Shown here piece after piece: positions 43,305-51,074 of a DNA stretch of 64,000 bases (positions within the stretch are counted from its first letter, which is position 1; each line of letters starts with the position of its first letter). The notes below the pieces were generated by a model. It did no database searches. It was given only the letters and a program-made list of their open reading frames with translations, and was not told where the DNA came from. Made by a program: the position numbers and the translations under genes. Origin of the DNA: Microbacterium sp. (lineage in GTDB: Bacteria > Actinomycetota > Actinomycetes > Actinomycetales > Microbacteriaceae); assembly GCF_017305435.1 (NCBI RefSeq), contig NZ_JAFKIP010000006.1, forward strand, positions 372,001 to 436,000. The letters run 5' to 3'.

Positions 43305-44150
43305 TCAGCTCTTCACCGAGCCGGCCGTCAGACCGCTGATGAAGAACCGCTGGAAGAAGAGGAAGAGGATCAGCACGGGGATGGACCCGAGGACGCTCAT
43401 CGCCATGATCTGGTTCCACTCGTACGAGTGCTGACCCATGAGCAGCTGGATGCCGATGGGCACCGTGCGCATGTCGATCGTGCGGGTGAGGGTCAGCGCG
43501 AAGAGGTACTCGTTCCACGCGATCATGAACGTGTAGATGCCGACCGACACGATGCCGGGCACCGAGATCGGCACGAGCACCCGCCAGAGGGCCGTCATGG
43601 AGCCGGCGCCGTCGACGCGGACCGCCTCGTCGAGCTCCTTCGGGAGCGTGTTGAAGTAGCCGGTCATCATGATGATCGCGTAGGGCAGCGTGAACACCAT
43701 GTAGGTGAGGATCAGGCCCGGGTAGGTGTTGTACAGGCCGAGCGCGACCACGAGGCCGAAGTACGGGATCAGCAGCGTGATCGGCGGCACGGCCTGCACG
43801 CTCACGATGATCACGTTCAGGACGCGCTTGCCCCGGAAGTCGAAGCGGCTGAACGCGTAGGCCGCCTGGATCGCCACCAGCAGCGTCAGGATCGTGACGG
43901 CACCCGCCACGATGTAGCTGTTGATGAAGAAGCGCACCGTCTCCGGGTTCGTGAAGATCGCGACGTACGCGTCGAACGAGAAGCTGTCGGTGATCAGCCG
44001 CGGCGGCAACTCGAAGATCTCGGTGTTCGACTTGAACGAGTTGGAGAGCATCCACACCACGGGGCCGGCCGCGAAGACCGCTCCCAGGACGAGCCCGATG
44101 ACGACGCCGACACGCGCGGAGCGCCGACGGTTCTGCACGGAAAGAGCCAT
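43305..44150 (-). CDS. carbohydrate ABC transporter permease (MalG type)
   Basis: 281 residues with six membrane helices, beginning RVGVVIGLVLGAVFAAGPVVWML. The EAA motif PKELDEAVRVDGAGSMTALWRVLVPISVP is typical, and the C-terminus FISGLTAGSVKS matches MalG-type permeases. It starts 1 bp after the stop of the partner permease, so the two are coupled. Substrate is set by the binding protein encoded upstream. Confidence 0.92.
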   Translation of the reverse strand: MALSVQNRRRSARVGVVIGLVLGAVFAAGPVVWMLSNSFKSNTEIFELPPRLITDSFSFDAYVAIFTNPETVRFFINSYIVAGAVTILTLLVAIQAAYAFSRFDFRGKRVLNVIIVSVQAVPPITLLIPYFGLVVALGLYNTYPGLILTYMVFTLPYAIIMMTGYFNTLPKELDEAVRVDGAGSMTALWRVLVPISVPGIVSVGIYTFMIAWNEYLFALTLTRTIDMRTVPIGIQLLMGQHSYEWNQIMAMSVLGSIPVLILFLFFQRFFISGLTAGSVKS

Positions 44151-44151
44151 C

Positions 44152-45081
44152 TCAGTCCCTCGCCTTCTGATGACGCACGTAGAACACGGCCAGGACCATC
44201 GACATGAGCAGCACGAGCACCGCGGACGTCGCCGCGAGCGAGAAGTCGTACTTCGCGAAGGCGAGCTTGTAGGTGAAGGTGCTCAGCACCTCGGTGACGT
44301 TGATCGGCCCGCCGCCCGTCGTCATCCAGATGAGCGCGAACTGCTGCGACGTCCAGATGAGATCGAGGAGGACGAGGCTGACGATGATGGGGCGCAGCTG
44401 GGGCACCGTCACGTTCCAGAACCGCTGCACGCTGCCGGCCCCGTCGACCGTCGCCGCCTCGTAGAGATCGCTGGGGATGCCTTGGAGTCCGGCCAGCAGG
44501 CTGACCATGAAGAACGGGTAGCCCGCCCAGATGTTGATGAACGTGACGGTCCCGAGGGCGAGCTGCGGGGACGCCAACCACTCGATGTTCGAGTTGAGCA
44601 GGAAGTTGATCACGCCGTTGGGGGCGAGCAGCATGCGCCACAGCACGGCGATCACCGCGACGGTGAACAGCCAGGGCAGCACATACAGGCCGCGGAAGAT
44701 CGCCCGCGGGACGGCGCCGATGAGCGGGCTGTTCAGCATGAGGGCGAACCCGAGGCCGAGGATCAGGTGGGCGACGACACTCACGACGGTGAAGACCACC
44801 GTGTTGGACGTGGCGTTCCAGAACCCTGGATTGGTCAGGATCGCGATGTAGTTGTCGACGCCGACGAATGTCGACGACTTCTTGAGGATGGCGTTGTCCT
44901 GGAACGAGTAGCCGATCACCATCACGATCGGCACGATCATCAGGACGAAAAGGAGGATGAGGGTCGGTGAGAGGAACGCGTAGGACTCGGCCGTGCGGCG
45001 CAACTGGCGGCGGCGCTTCGACGGCGCGACACCGGTGACGAGCACCTCCGTGTCGAGCGTGACGGGCGATTTGAGTGTCAT
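44152..45081 (-). CDS. carbohydrate ABC transporter permease (MalF type)
   Basis: 309 residues. Helix-rich, starting SYAFLSPTLILLFVLMIVPIVMVIGYSF. The EAA loop is PSDLYEAATVDGAGSVQRFWNVTVPQLRP. It pairs with the MalG-type protein downstream. The 82-bp gap before it, after the binding-protein gene, contains a strong hairpin, as in the uronide operon. Confidence 0.92.
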   Translation of the reverse strand: MTLKSPVTLDTEVLVTGVAPSKRRRQLRRTAESYAFLSPTLILLFVLMIVPIVMVIGYSFQDNAILKKSSTFVGVDNYIAILTNPGFWNATSNTVVFTVVSVVAHLILGLGFALMLNSPLIGAVPRAIFRGLYVLPWLFTVAVIAVLWRMLLAPNGVINFLLNSNIEWLASPQLALGTVTFINIWAGYPFFMVSLLAGLQGIPSDLYEAATVDGAGSVQRFWNVTVPQLRPIIVSLVLLDLIWTSQQFALIWMTTGGGPINVTEVLSTFTYKLAFAKYDFSLAATSAVLVLLMSMVLAVFYVRHQKARD

Positions 45082-45114
45082 GGGACTGCGGGGCTCCTTG
45101 GCTTCCCGGTGGTG

Positions 45115-45148
45115 CCCGGGTGCCGCACCGCTCGGCGCGGCACCCGGG
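45115..45148. other. intercistronic hairpin in the second ABC operon
   Basis: Arms CCCGGGTGCCGC and GCGGCACCCGGG (12 bp, perfect) surround a 10-nt loop between the binding-protein stop (45164) and the permease start (45081). There is no T-tract after it. Its position and its CCGGGTGCC-type core match the hairpin at 22365-22399. Confidence 0.75.
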
Positions 45149-45163
45149 AGTCGGTGGGTCGGA

Positions 45164-46465
45164 TCAGAATTCGACTTCCCACGAGGCCTGCGCCTTGGTC
45201 AGCGCATCGTCCATCGATTGCTGGCCGTCGAGCGCCGACTGGAGCTGCTCGCCGAGCTGACGCATCAGGTCCTCGGCGACGGGAAGTCCGGTGAACTCGT
45301 TGGCCGGGTAGCCGGCCTTGTAGATCTCGAACGCCTTCTCGAAGAGCTCGTCGCTGTCGGAGAAGTCCGGGGTCGAGGCGGTGTTCCCCGGGAAGGCCTT
45401 CGCCATGGTGGAGAGCTCCGAGTTGACCTTCTCGCTCATCAGGAACTGCACGAGTTTGAAGGCGGCATCCTTGTGCGCCGAGTTCTCCGCGACCCCGATG
45501 CCCCAGGAGGCATAGGGGATGCCCCGCTCACCGGTGTACCCGTCCTCGGCGGGAATGGCCGAGATCGAGAACTTCAGGTCGGGGTTGGACTCGCGGATGA
45601 GGTTGATGTGCGCGAGCGAGTCGATCATCATGCCGACGCGGCCGTTCGTGAACTCCTCGACCTTGTCCTGCTCCTTCATGGTGAACGATCCCGGAGCGAT
45701 CACGCCGTCGTTCCAGAGGCCCTGGATGTAGTCCGTGGCGGAGGCCACGTCCTTGTTGGTGAGGTCGGGATTGCCGTCCTTCAGCATCGAGCCGCCGGAC
45801 GCCCAGACCCAGGACATGACGTCGTTCTGCACGCCGTTGGGGGCTTCGAGCGAAAGCGGCAGGACCCAGCCGGACACGTCGCCGCCGAGGGCCTTGACCT
45901 TCTTGGCCGCGTCGGCGAACTCCGTCCGCGTCGACGGCGGCGCGCTGACTCCCGCCTTCGCGAGGAGGTCGTCATTGGTGAACATCGGGTACACGAAGTT
46001 GACGACGGGGATCATGTAGGTGCTGCCGTCGACCTGGATCTGGCTCGCCAGCTGGCTGTCGTCATAGCCGGCATCCTTCATCAGGTCGGTGAGGTTCGCG
46101 ATCACGCCCTGAGAGGCGAAGTCGTTGACCCACGCGCCATCGAGCCCGACGACGTCCGGCATGGTGCCCGAGGCCGCTCCGGCGAACAGCTGCTCCTTGG
46201 TGGACGCGTACGGGCCGCTCACCAGGTTGACGGTGATCCCGGGGTTCTCCTCTTCGAACGTGTCGATGAGGGCACGGAACTGACCATCGGGCAGCTCGGG
46301 CTCCCACCATTGCGCGAACTCGATCGTCACGTCTCCGCCGGCATCGCCGGACGACCCGCCCGTCGATCCGCCGGAGCACCCGGTCACCACCAGCAGCGCT
46401 GCGGCGGCGGTCGCTGCGCCGACGAGTGCACGGGCCCTGCGGACCCCTCGACCTGCTCTGGTCAT
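45164..46465 (-). CDS. extracellular solute-binding lipoprotein of sugar ABC transporter
   Basis: 433 residues. Signal MTRAGRGVRRARALVGAATA plus AAALLVVTGC, lipobox VTGC, then a Gly/Ser linker (SGGSTGGSSGD). The mature part is a family-1 sugar-binding fold (TIEFAQWWEPELPDGQFRALIDTFEEENPGITV; DVVGLDGAWVNDFASQGVIANLTDLM). AGGAG is 5 nt before ATG 46465; the ATG at 46468 is too close to it. It heads the operon with two permeases, aldolase, ADP-kinase and isomerase, and is divergent from the DeoR regulator. Confidence 0.92.
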   Translation of the reverse strand: MTRAGRGVRRARALVGAATAAAALLVVTGCSGGSTGGSSGDAGGDVTIEFAQWWEPELPDGQFRALIDTFEEENPGITVNLVSGPYASTKEQLFAGAASGTMPDVVGLDGAWVNDFASQGVIANLTDLMKDAGYDDSQLASQIQVDGSTYMIPVVNFVYPMFTNDDLLAKAGVSAPPSTRTEFADAAKKVKALGGDVSGWVLPLSLEAPNGVQNDVMSWVWASGGSMLKDGNPDLTNKDVASATDYIQGLWNDGVIAPGSFTMKEQDKVEEFTNGRVGMMIDSLAHINLIRESNPDLKFSISAIPAEDGYTGERGIPYASWGIGVAENSAHKDAAFKLVQFLMSEKVNSELSTMAKAFPGNTASTPDFSDSDELFEKAFEIYKAGYPANEFTGLPVAEDLMRQLGEQLQSALDGQQSMDDALTKAQASWEVEF

Positions 46466-46489
46466 CATTTCTCCTCTTTGAGTTCAGGG

Positions 46490-46640
46490 CCGCTCGCAGA
46501 TGTGCAGATTCGTGCGGCTTTGAGCACAATTTTGCATGTATCTGCCGTGTAGTCAAGGCTTCGTTACACTTTCGTGCTCTTGGATGCCGTTATCTGCTGT
46601 TTTAGGCTCCGAAACGGCACAGATGTGTGCTAGATATGTG
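46490..46640. promoter_or_regulatory. divergent promoter region with repeated GCAGAT/ATCTGC boxes
   Basis: The unusually A/T-rich gap between the binding-protein and DeoR genes holds GCAGAT at 46496 and 46504, ATCTGC at 46540 and 46592, and the inverted repeat GCACA-GATG-TGTGC at 46617-46630. A minus-strand TTGACT (46551-46556) is a plausible -35 element for the sugar operon. Several spread half-sites suit DeoR-family repressors, which often loop DNA; the regulator at 46643 is the obvious candidate. Confidence 0.6.
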
Positions 46641-46642
46641 GC

Positions 46643-47449
46643 ATGAGCTCTTCAGAGTCGATGCGAAACCGGCGACTGCCGGCGGGGCGAAAGGCCGATC
46701 TGGCGGCGCACGTCGCTGAACGCGGTCAGGTGACCGTGACCGATCTCGCCGAGCATTTCGGAGTGTCGATCGACACCGTACGACGCGATCTCGACCAGCT
46801 GCACCGCGAGGGCGCGCTCATACGCACCCACGGCGGCGCCGTCAGCACGGTCGAAGGCGGGATGCGTGACAAGGGCATCGACGTCCGCCTGCAGGTGCAG
46901 GTCGACGAGAAGGAGAAGATCGCTCGGCTCGCGGCCGAGATGGTCGACGACGGCGCCGTGATCATGCTGAACGCGGGCACCACCACACTCGCGGTCGCTC
47001 GCGCTCTGCGCGGTCATCGCGACCTCACGATCGCCACCAACAATCTGCGCATCCCCGCGGAGGTCTCCCCCTCGGCCTTCCGCGATCTGTACGTCTTCGG
47101 CGGCGCGGTGCGAACCATCACGCAGGCGACCACCGGCCCCGTCACCTTCACGATGACCGCCGGGGGCCGCGAAGTCGACATCCGCTGCGACCTCGCCCTC
47201 GTCGCCGTGGGAGCCGTGGACGCATCGGGCTATTCGACGAGCAACCTCGGCGACGCGACGATGATGGCCGAGATGATCCAGCGTGCGGAGCGCACCGCGA
47301 TCCTTGCGGACTCGAGCAAGCTCGGCCGGCGCCTGTTCGCGCAGGTCGCGCCGCTGGATGAAGCCGACTATCTGATCACGGATGCGCCTCCGCCGCCGGA
47401 TCTCGCCGCGGCTCTCGCAGAGGCCGACGTGACGGTCACGACGCCCTGA
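46643..47449 (+). CDS. DeoR family transcriptional regulator
   Basis: 268 residues. N-terminal DeoR winged helix (RKADLAAHVAERGQVTVTDLAEHFGVSIDTVRRDLDQLHREGALIRTHGGAV) followed by the DeoRC phosphosugar-sensing domain (DDGAVIMLNAGTTTLAVARALRG, ATNNLRIPAEV, CDLALVAVGAVDASGYSTSNLGDATMMAEMI, AILADSSKLGRRLF). Such repressors respond to sugar phosphates. It is divergent from the ABC/aldolase operon, so a phosphorylated intermediate made by the ADP-kinase or isomerase is the likely inducer. Confidence 0.92.
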   Translation: MSSSESMRNRRLPAGRKADLAAHVAERGQVTVTDLAEHFGVSIDTVRRDLDQLHREGALIRTHGGAVSTVEGGMRDKGIDVRLQVQVDEKEKIARLAAEMVDDGAVIMLNAGTTTLAVARALRGHRDLTIATNNLRIPAEVSPSAFRDLYVFGGAVRTITQATTGPVTFTMTAGGREVDIRCDLALVAVGAVDASGYSTSNLGDATMMAEMIQRAERTAILADSSKLGRRLFAQVAPLDEADYLITDAPPPPDLAAALAEADVTVTTP

Positions 47450-47519
47450 CCGATGGTCGCAGCGGCGCGCGACGAATGCGGTGTTCGCGCCCCCGGCATC
47501 CCGACTTACAATCTCTTCC

Positions 47520-47870
47520 GTGGGAACCATCTATTACGGCGGGTCGGCGACCCCGATCCACATCGAGGACCGTGCGCTTGCGCATCTCAAGGTCGTGATC
47601 GCGACGAAGCTGCGCCGCAGCGAGAGCTTCACCGTGTCGTGGCGTCATCTGGATGACGAGCCCCGCGGGCGCAGCACGATCTGGCTGCATCCGTCGATCC
47701 CGCTGCGCTTCGTGTTCGACGATCCGGAACCGTCCGAGCTCAGCCGCGAGTGGATCGAGGAGCTCGCGCAGTCCGCGAACTCCTCGGGAGGGATCACCCT
47801 GGTGGCCGAACACATCGAGGACGAGGGCGAGCCCGACGACGCCCCGCAGACCGTCGAGGTCGCCCCGTAA
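47520..47870 (+). CDS. DUF7882-like small protein (paralogue of the opposing gene)
   Basis: 116 residues from GTG 47520, chosen because the paralogue on the other strand starts the same way (VGxxxYxG). Shared features are DRxLAHLxVVIxxKLRR, a WR segment, GRxTxWLHP, a final W-x-E helix and ANSxxGLxxV. I associate this family with Microbacteriaceae proteins that are sometimes mislabelled as ATP-dependent DNA ligase; no ligase motif is visible. The C-terminus is acidic (EDEGEPDDAPQ). Function unknown, probably a small soluble alpha/beta domain. It converges on its paralogue with a 6-bp gap. Confidence 0.75.
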   Translation: MGTIYYGGSATPIHIEDRALAHLKVVIATKLRRSESFTVSWRHLDDEPRGRSTIWLHPSIPLRFVFDDPEPSELSREWIEELAQSANSSGGITLVAEHIEDEGEPDDAPQTVEVAP

Positions 47871-47876
47871 AGGCGC

Positions 47877-48203
47877 TCAGCCGGTCAGGACCTCGCCGGT
47901 GTGCGCACCTTCGGGCTCGGGCACCACGTACAGCCCCGCCGTCGAGTTGGCGGCGTGCGTCAGGGCTTCGAGCCACGCGCGGTTGAGCGACGGCTGGCGG
48001 CTCCCGCTGTACTTGTAGACGAGGGAGGCGTTCGGGTGCAACCACACCGTGGTGCGCCCGTCGCCGAGGCTCGCGTCGTTGCGCCACGTGAACGGGAAGG
48101 GTTCGCCGCGGCGCAGCTTCTGGGTGATGACGACCTGGAGGTGCGCCAGCAGCCGGTCGTCGAAATCGACCTTGACGCTACCGTCGTAATTGAACCTGCC
48201 CAC
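47877..48203 (-). CDS. DUF7882-like small protein, second copy
   Basis: 108 residues from GTG 48203. It aligns along nearly its full length with the 47520-47870 product: NYDGSVKVDFDDRLLAHLQVVITQKLRRGEPFPFTW, GRTTVWLHPNASLVY, and LNRAWLEALTHAANSTAGLYVV. The gene lies 5 bp after the stop of the 48209-48484 gene, with which it is probably co-transcribed. An AGGAGG stretch sits immediately before the GTG. Function unknown; the pair most likely arose by duplication with inversion. Confidence 0.75.
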   Translation of the reverse strand: MGRFNYDGSVKVDFDDRLLAHLQVVITQKLRRGEPFPFTWRNDASLGDGRTTVWLHPNASLVYKYSGSRQPSLNRAWLEALTHAANSTAGLYVVPEPEGAHTGEVLTG

Positions 48204-48208
48204 GCCTC

Positions 48209-48484
48209 CTACCGTAACGCCTCGGCGCGACGAGTGATCTCGTCGTAGGCGAGCTCGGCCCCGCCGACCGGCGCCGACAGCGCGATCGGCGCGTCGACGA
48301 CGGCCATCACGCCCCCGCCGCCGAGCAGCAAGGAGCAGAGCGTGGGGTTGCCGTCGTGGATGCTCGGGAACTCCACGATGTCACTGCCGCCCCGATCGCG
48401 CAGCACGCGCGCGTACGAGAGCACGGCGTCAGCGATGTCGTCGGTGGTCAGGATGCGATGACCCTCGATCAGGATGTCTTTCAT
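48209..48484 (-). CDS. small conserved hypothetical protein
   Basis: 91 residues from ATG 48484 (GAGG at 8-nt spacing). The sequence MKDILIEGHRILTTDDIADA, a central SDIVEFPSIHDGNPTLCSLLLGGGG and a C-terminal helix suggest a small alpha/beta domain. No signal peptide or membrane helix. It is probably co-transcribed with the DUF7882-like gene downstream and divergent from the small membrane protein at 48623. I do not recognise the family. Confidence 0.65.
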   Translation of the reverse strand: MKDILIEGHRILTTDDIADAVLSYARVLRDRGGSDIVEFPSIHDGNPTLCSLLLGGGGVMAVVDAPIALSAPVGGAELAYDEITRRAEALR

Positions 48485-48553
48485 GGCTACGCCTCGCGAT
48501 GTCGATGTCGGTCCGTGGCATCCAGACAAGCGGATGCCGCGGCGGCGGCGCAG

Positions 48554-48587
48554 GGGCTTGACAGACGTGATCGCGCCTGTCAAGCCC
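48554..48587. promoter_or_regulatory. 11-bp inverted repeat between divergent small genes
   Basis: GGGCTTGACAG and CTGTCAAGCCC are perfect complements separated by 12 bp, between the starts of 48484(-) and 48623(+). Each arm contains the -35 consensus TTGACA facing inward. A shared operator or a pair of overlapping promoters is likely; a hairpin in a transcript is an alternative. Confidence 0.55.
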
Positions 48588-48622
48588 TGCCATGGACACC
48601 CGATCGGGAGGACGATAGACGC

Positions 48623-48778
48623 ATGACACTTGCGATCATCCTCCTCGTCGTCGCCATCGTCCTGATCCTCCTCGGCGTCTTCGTCGAGGCGGCGAAGTTC
48701 CTCCTGTGGATCGGGCTGGTGATCCTCATCATCGCGATCATCGCGTGGCTTCTGAGGGTCGTGAAGCGCAACGCCTGA
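48623..48778 (+). CDS. small two-helix membrane protein
   Basis: 51 residues, below the size of most predictions. Two hydrophobic stretches, LAIILLVVAIVLILLGVFV and FLLWIGLVILIIAIIAWLL, are joined by a short EAAK loop and end in a basic tail (RVVKRNA), so the C-terminus should be cytoplasmic. GGGAGG lies 11 nt before the ATG. Similar hydrophobic miniproteins are common in Actinobacteria; function unknown. Confidence 0.7.
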   Translation: MTLAIILLVVAIVLILLGVFVEAAKFLLWIGLVILIIAIIAWLLRVVKRNA

Positions 48779-48817
48779 CGTCGGCGCCTGACGTCGGCGA
48801 GCTCGCCGAGGCCGGGG

Positions 48818-49927
48818 TCAGGCGCGGCGGTACTGGCCGACCATCGGGCAGTCGAACGGGTCGCGCGCGGCCAGCCCGACGCGATTGAGGTAGTCGATCA
48901 CGATCGCGTAGGAGCGCAGGAGGCTCGTCTCGGTATAGGGCACGCCGTGCGTCTCGCAGAATTCGCGCACGACCGTCCGGGCGCGCGACAGGTGCGGGCG
49001 CGCCATGCTCGGGAACAGGTGGTGCTCCACCTGGTAGTTGAGCCCGCCCATCAGCCACGTCGCCCACCAGCCGCCACGGATGTTGCGAGAGGTGCGTACC
49101 TGCTTGGTGAAGAAGTCGAGGCGTGCTCCCTCGGCGATGACGGGCATGCCCTTGTGGTTCGGCGCGAACGACGCGCCCATGTACACGCCGAAGACGGCGA
49201 GCTGGACGCCCATGAACGCGAACGCCATGCCGAGCGGCAGCAGCAGGAAGACCGGCACGAGCACGAGGGCGATGCGGGCGGCGATCAGACCGAGCTCGAT
49301 CCCGCGGCCGCGCACCGGCTCCCGGGAGAGCAGGTGACGGATGCCGAGGACGTGGAGGTTCAGTCCTTCCAGCGTCAACAGCGGGAAGAACAGCCACCCC
49401 TGACGCCGCGTGATCATCCGGCGGATGCCCCGCGCCTGTGCTGCATCCTCCTCGAGGAACGAGATCGTGTCGACCTCGATGTCGGGATCCTTGCCGACGC
49501 GGTTCGGGTTGGCATGGTGGCGGGAGTGCTTCGAGTCCCACCACGAGTAGCTGATGCCCACGGCACCCGCCGCCAGCACGCGGGCGAGTCGGTCGTTCGC
49601 GGGGCCCGACCCGAGGATCTGACGGTGCGCGGCCTCGTGCGCGAGGAACGCGACCTGCGTGAACACGATGCCGAGGGCCGCCGCGATCAGGAGCTGGAAC
49701 CAGCTGTCTCCGAGCAGGATGAAGCCCGCCACGCATCCCCCGAAAGCGAGTGCCAGTGCCGCGCCGACGACGGCGTAGAAGACCGGAGCGCGCTGCAGGA
49801 GCCCGAGCTCCTTCACGACCTGCGAGACCTGGGTGTACGCACGGGCGACCGGCGGGAAGGTCTCGCTGGTCGCGTACGTGCGACGCACGGGTCCGAGTGT
49901 CGACGGCGGTGAGACGGTTGCGCTCAT
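48818..49927 (-). CDS. membrane fatty acid desaturase
   Basis: 369 residues from ATG 49927; longer frames run into non-coding sequence. Four or more membrane helices and the three histidine boxes of acyl-lipid/acyl-CoA desaturases are clear: HEAAH (about 123), HSRHH (about 160) and QVEHHLF (about 302). These bind the di-iron centre. It introduces a double bond into membrane lipid acyl chains, as used in cold or membrane-fluidity adaptation. It is divergent from the ROK kinase. Regioselectivity cannot be read from the sequence. Confidence 0.92.
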   Translation of the reverse strand: MSATVSPPSTLGPVRRTYATSETFPPVARAYTQVSQVVKELGLLQRAPVFYAVVGAALALAFGGCVAGFILLGDSWFQLLIAAALGIVFTQVAFLAHEAAHRQILGSGPANDRLARVLAAGAVGISYSWWDSKHSRHHANPNRVGKDPDIEVDTISFLEEDAAQARGIRRMITRRQGWLFFPLLTLEGLNLHVLGIRHLLSREPVRGRGIELGLIAARIALVLVPVFLLLPLGMAFAFMGVQLAVFGVYMGASFAPNHKGMPVIAEGARLDFFTKQVRTSRNIRGGWWATWLMGGLNYQVEHHLFPSMARPHLSRARTVVREFCETHGVPYTETSLLRSYAIVIDYLNRVGLAARDPFDCPMVGQYRRA

Positions 49928-50020
49928 GCGGCGGCTCCTGGCGGGTGACGGGTCGGAGCGACCCGATCGGGGAAGCCACAGGCGGATGCCGATCGCTGAG
50001 GCCGACACTACGCTGAGACG

Positions 50021-50038
50021 CATGCCCCGATGGGCATG
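50021..50038. promoter_or_regulatory. inverted repeat before the ROK gene
   Basis: CATGCCC and GGGCATG (perfect) with a 4-bp centre lie 27-44 bp before ATG 50065, in the gap to the divergent desaturase. A candidate operator or leader hairpin of the ROK gene. Confidence 0.35.
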
Positions 50039-50064
50039 TCCCGGCAGACTCGGAGAACCTTCAC

Positions 50065-50982
50065 ATGACTCTCGCGCTTGCGATCGATCTCGGCGGCACC
50101 AAGGTGGAAGCCGCCCTCGTCGACGAGGACGGTTCCCTGATCGAGGGGTCCCGCCACCGCGCGCCGACCGGTGCGGCCGCGGCATCCGACGTCACCGTCC
50201 TGGCCGACGCACTCGAGGCCGTGATCGCCGCCTGCCGCACGCATCCGCGCTGGGGTGAGGTCGCGGCTGCCGGAATCGGATCGGCGGGACCCGTCGACAT
50301 CTCGGCCGGCACGATCGCACCGATCAACCTGCCCGCCGCGCACGGCTTCGACATCGTCTCGGCGGTGCGGGCGGCCAGCGGGCTGGATGCCGCGCACCTG
50401 CGCCTCGACGGCACCTGCATCGCGCTCGCCGAGGCGTGGCTGGGTGCAGCGCGCGGTGTCCGCAACGCGATCATCTTCGTCGTCTCGACGGGGGTCGGCG
50501 GCGGCATCGTCTCGGACGGCCGGCTCGTCGCCGGCGGCTCGGGCAACGCCGGCCACCTCGGCCAGCTGGTCGTCGCCGACCTCGACGGCGACGCCGCGGC
50601 ATCCACCGTCGAAGAGCGGGCCTCGGGCCCGCACATCGTCGCCTGGGCCCGGGCGCAGGGCTGGAGCGGCACGACCGGCGAGGAGCTCGCCGCCGCCTAT
50701 CGGGCGGGCGATGAGATCGCGGTCGCCGCGGTCGCCCGCTCCGCACACGCGATCGGCGTCGGCCTGTCGAACGCGGCGACACTCCTCGATCTCGAACTCG
50801 CGGTCGTCGGCGGCGGGTTCTCCTTCGTCGCCGACGACTACACGGACCTCATCGCGGCGGGAGTGCGCGCGGCATCCGTCAACGCCTACGCGGCCCGGCT
50901 CCGCGTCGAGCGCGCCGCCCTCGGCGGCGATGCACCGCTCATCGGCGCCGCCGCGCTCGTGCACCGCGCCGACCTCCTCTGA
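50065..50982 (+). CDS. ROK family sugar kinase
   Basis: 305 residues from ATG 50065 (CGGAGA upstream). ATP-binding start LAIDLGGTKVEAALVDEDG, catalytic Asp in LRLDGTCIALAEAW-type segment, VVSTGVGGGIVSDGRLVAGGSGNAGHLGQLVV and a C-terminal VVGGGFSFVADDY. There is no N-terminal helix-turn-helix, so it is a kinase and not a repressor. The cysteine-rich zinc motif of most ROK kinases is missing; only the first histidine (GHLGQ) remains. Glucose or another hexose is the likely substrate. Confidence 0.88.
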   Translation: MTLALAIDLGGTKVEAALVDEDGSLIEGSRHRAPTGAAAASDVTVLADALEAVIAACRTHPRWGEVAAAGIGSAGPVDISAGTIAPINLPAAHGFDIVSAVRAASGLDAAHLRLDGTCIALAEAWLGAARGVRNAIIFVVSTGVGGGIVSDGRLVAGGSGNAGHLGQLVVADLDGDAAASTVEERASGPHIVAWARAQGWSGTTGEELAAAYRAGDEIAVAAVARSAHAIGVGLSNAATLLDLELAVVGGGFSFVADDYTDLIAAGVRAASVNAYAARLRVERAALGGDAPLIGAAALVHRADLL

Positions 50983-51074
50983 GACGCGTCACCGGTCGGG
51001 CCAATCCGAATCAGGCGTCGAGACGAACCACCTCCAGACGCGGCAGACCGTCGCGTCATGAACGGGAGGTCCCC

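Noticed and set aside
47436..47813. Minus-strand gene overlapping the DUF7882-like gene
   Set aside because: Antisense frame without a ribosome-binding site or recognisable domain; the plus-strand gene has a clear paralogue.
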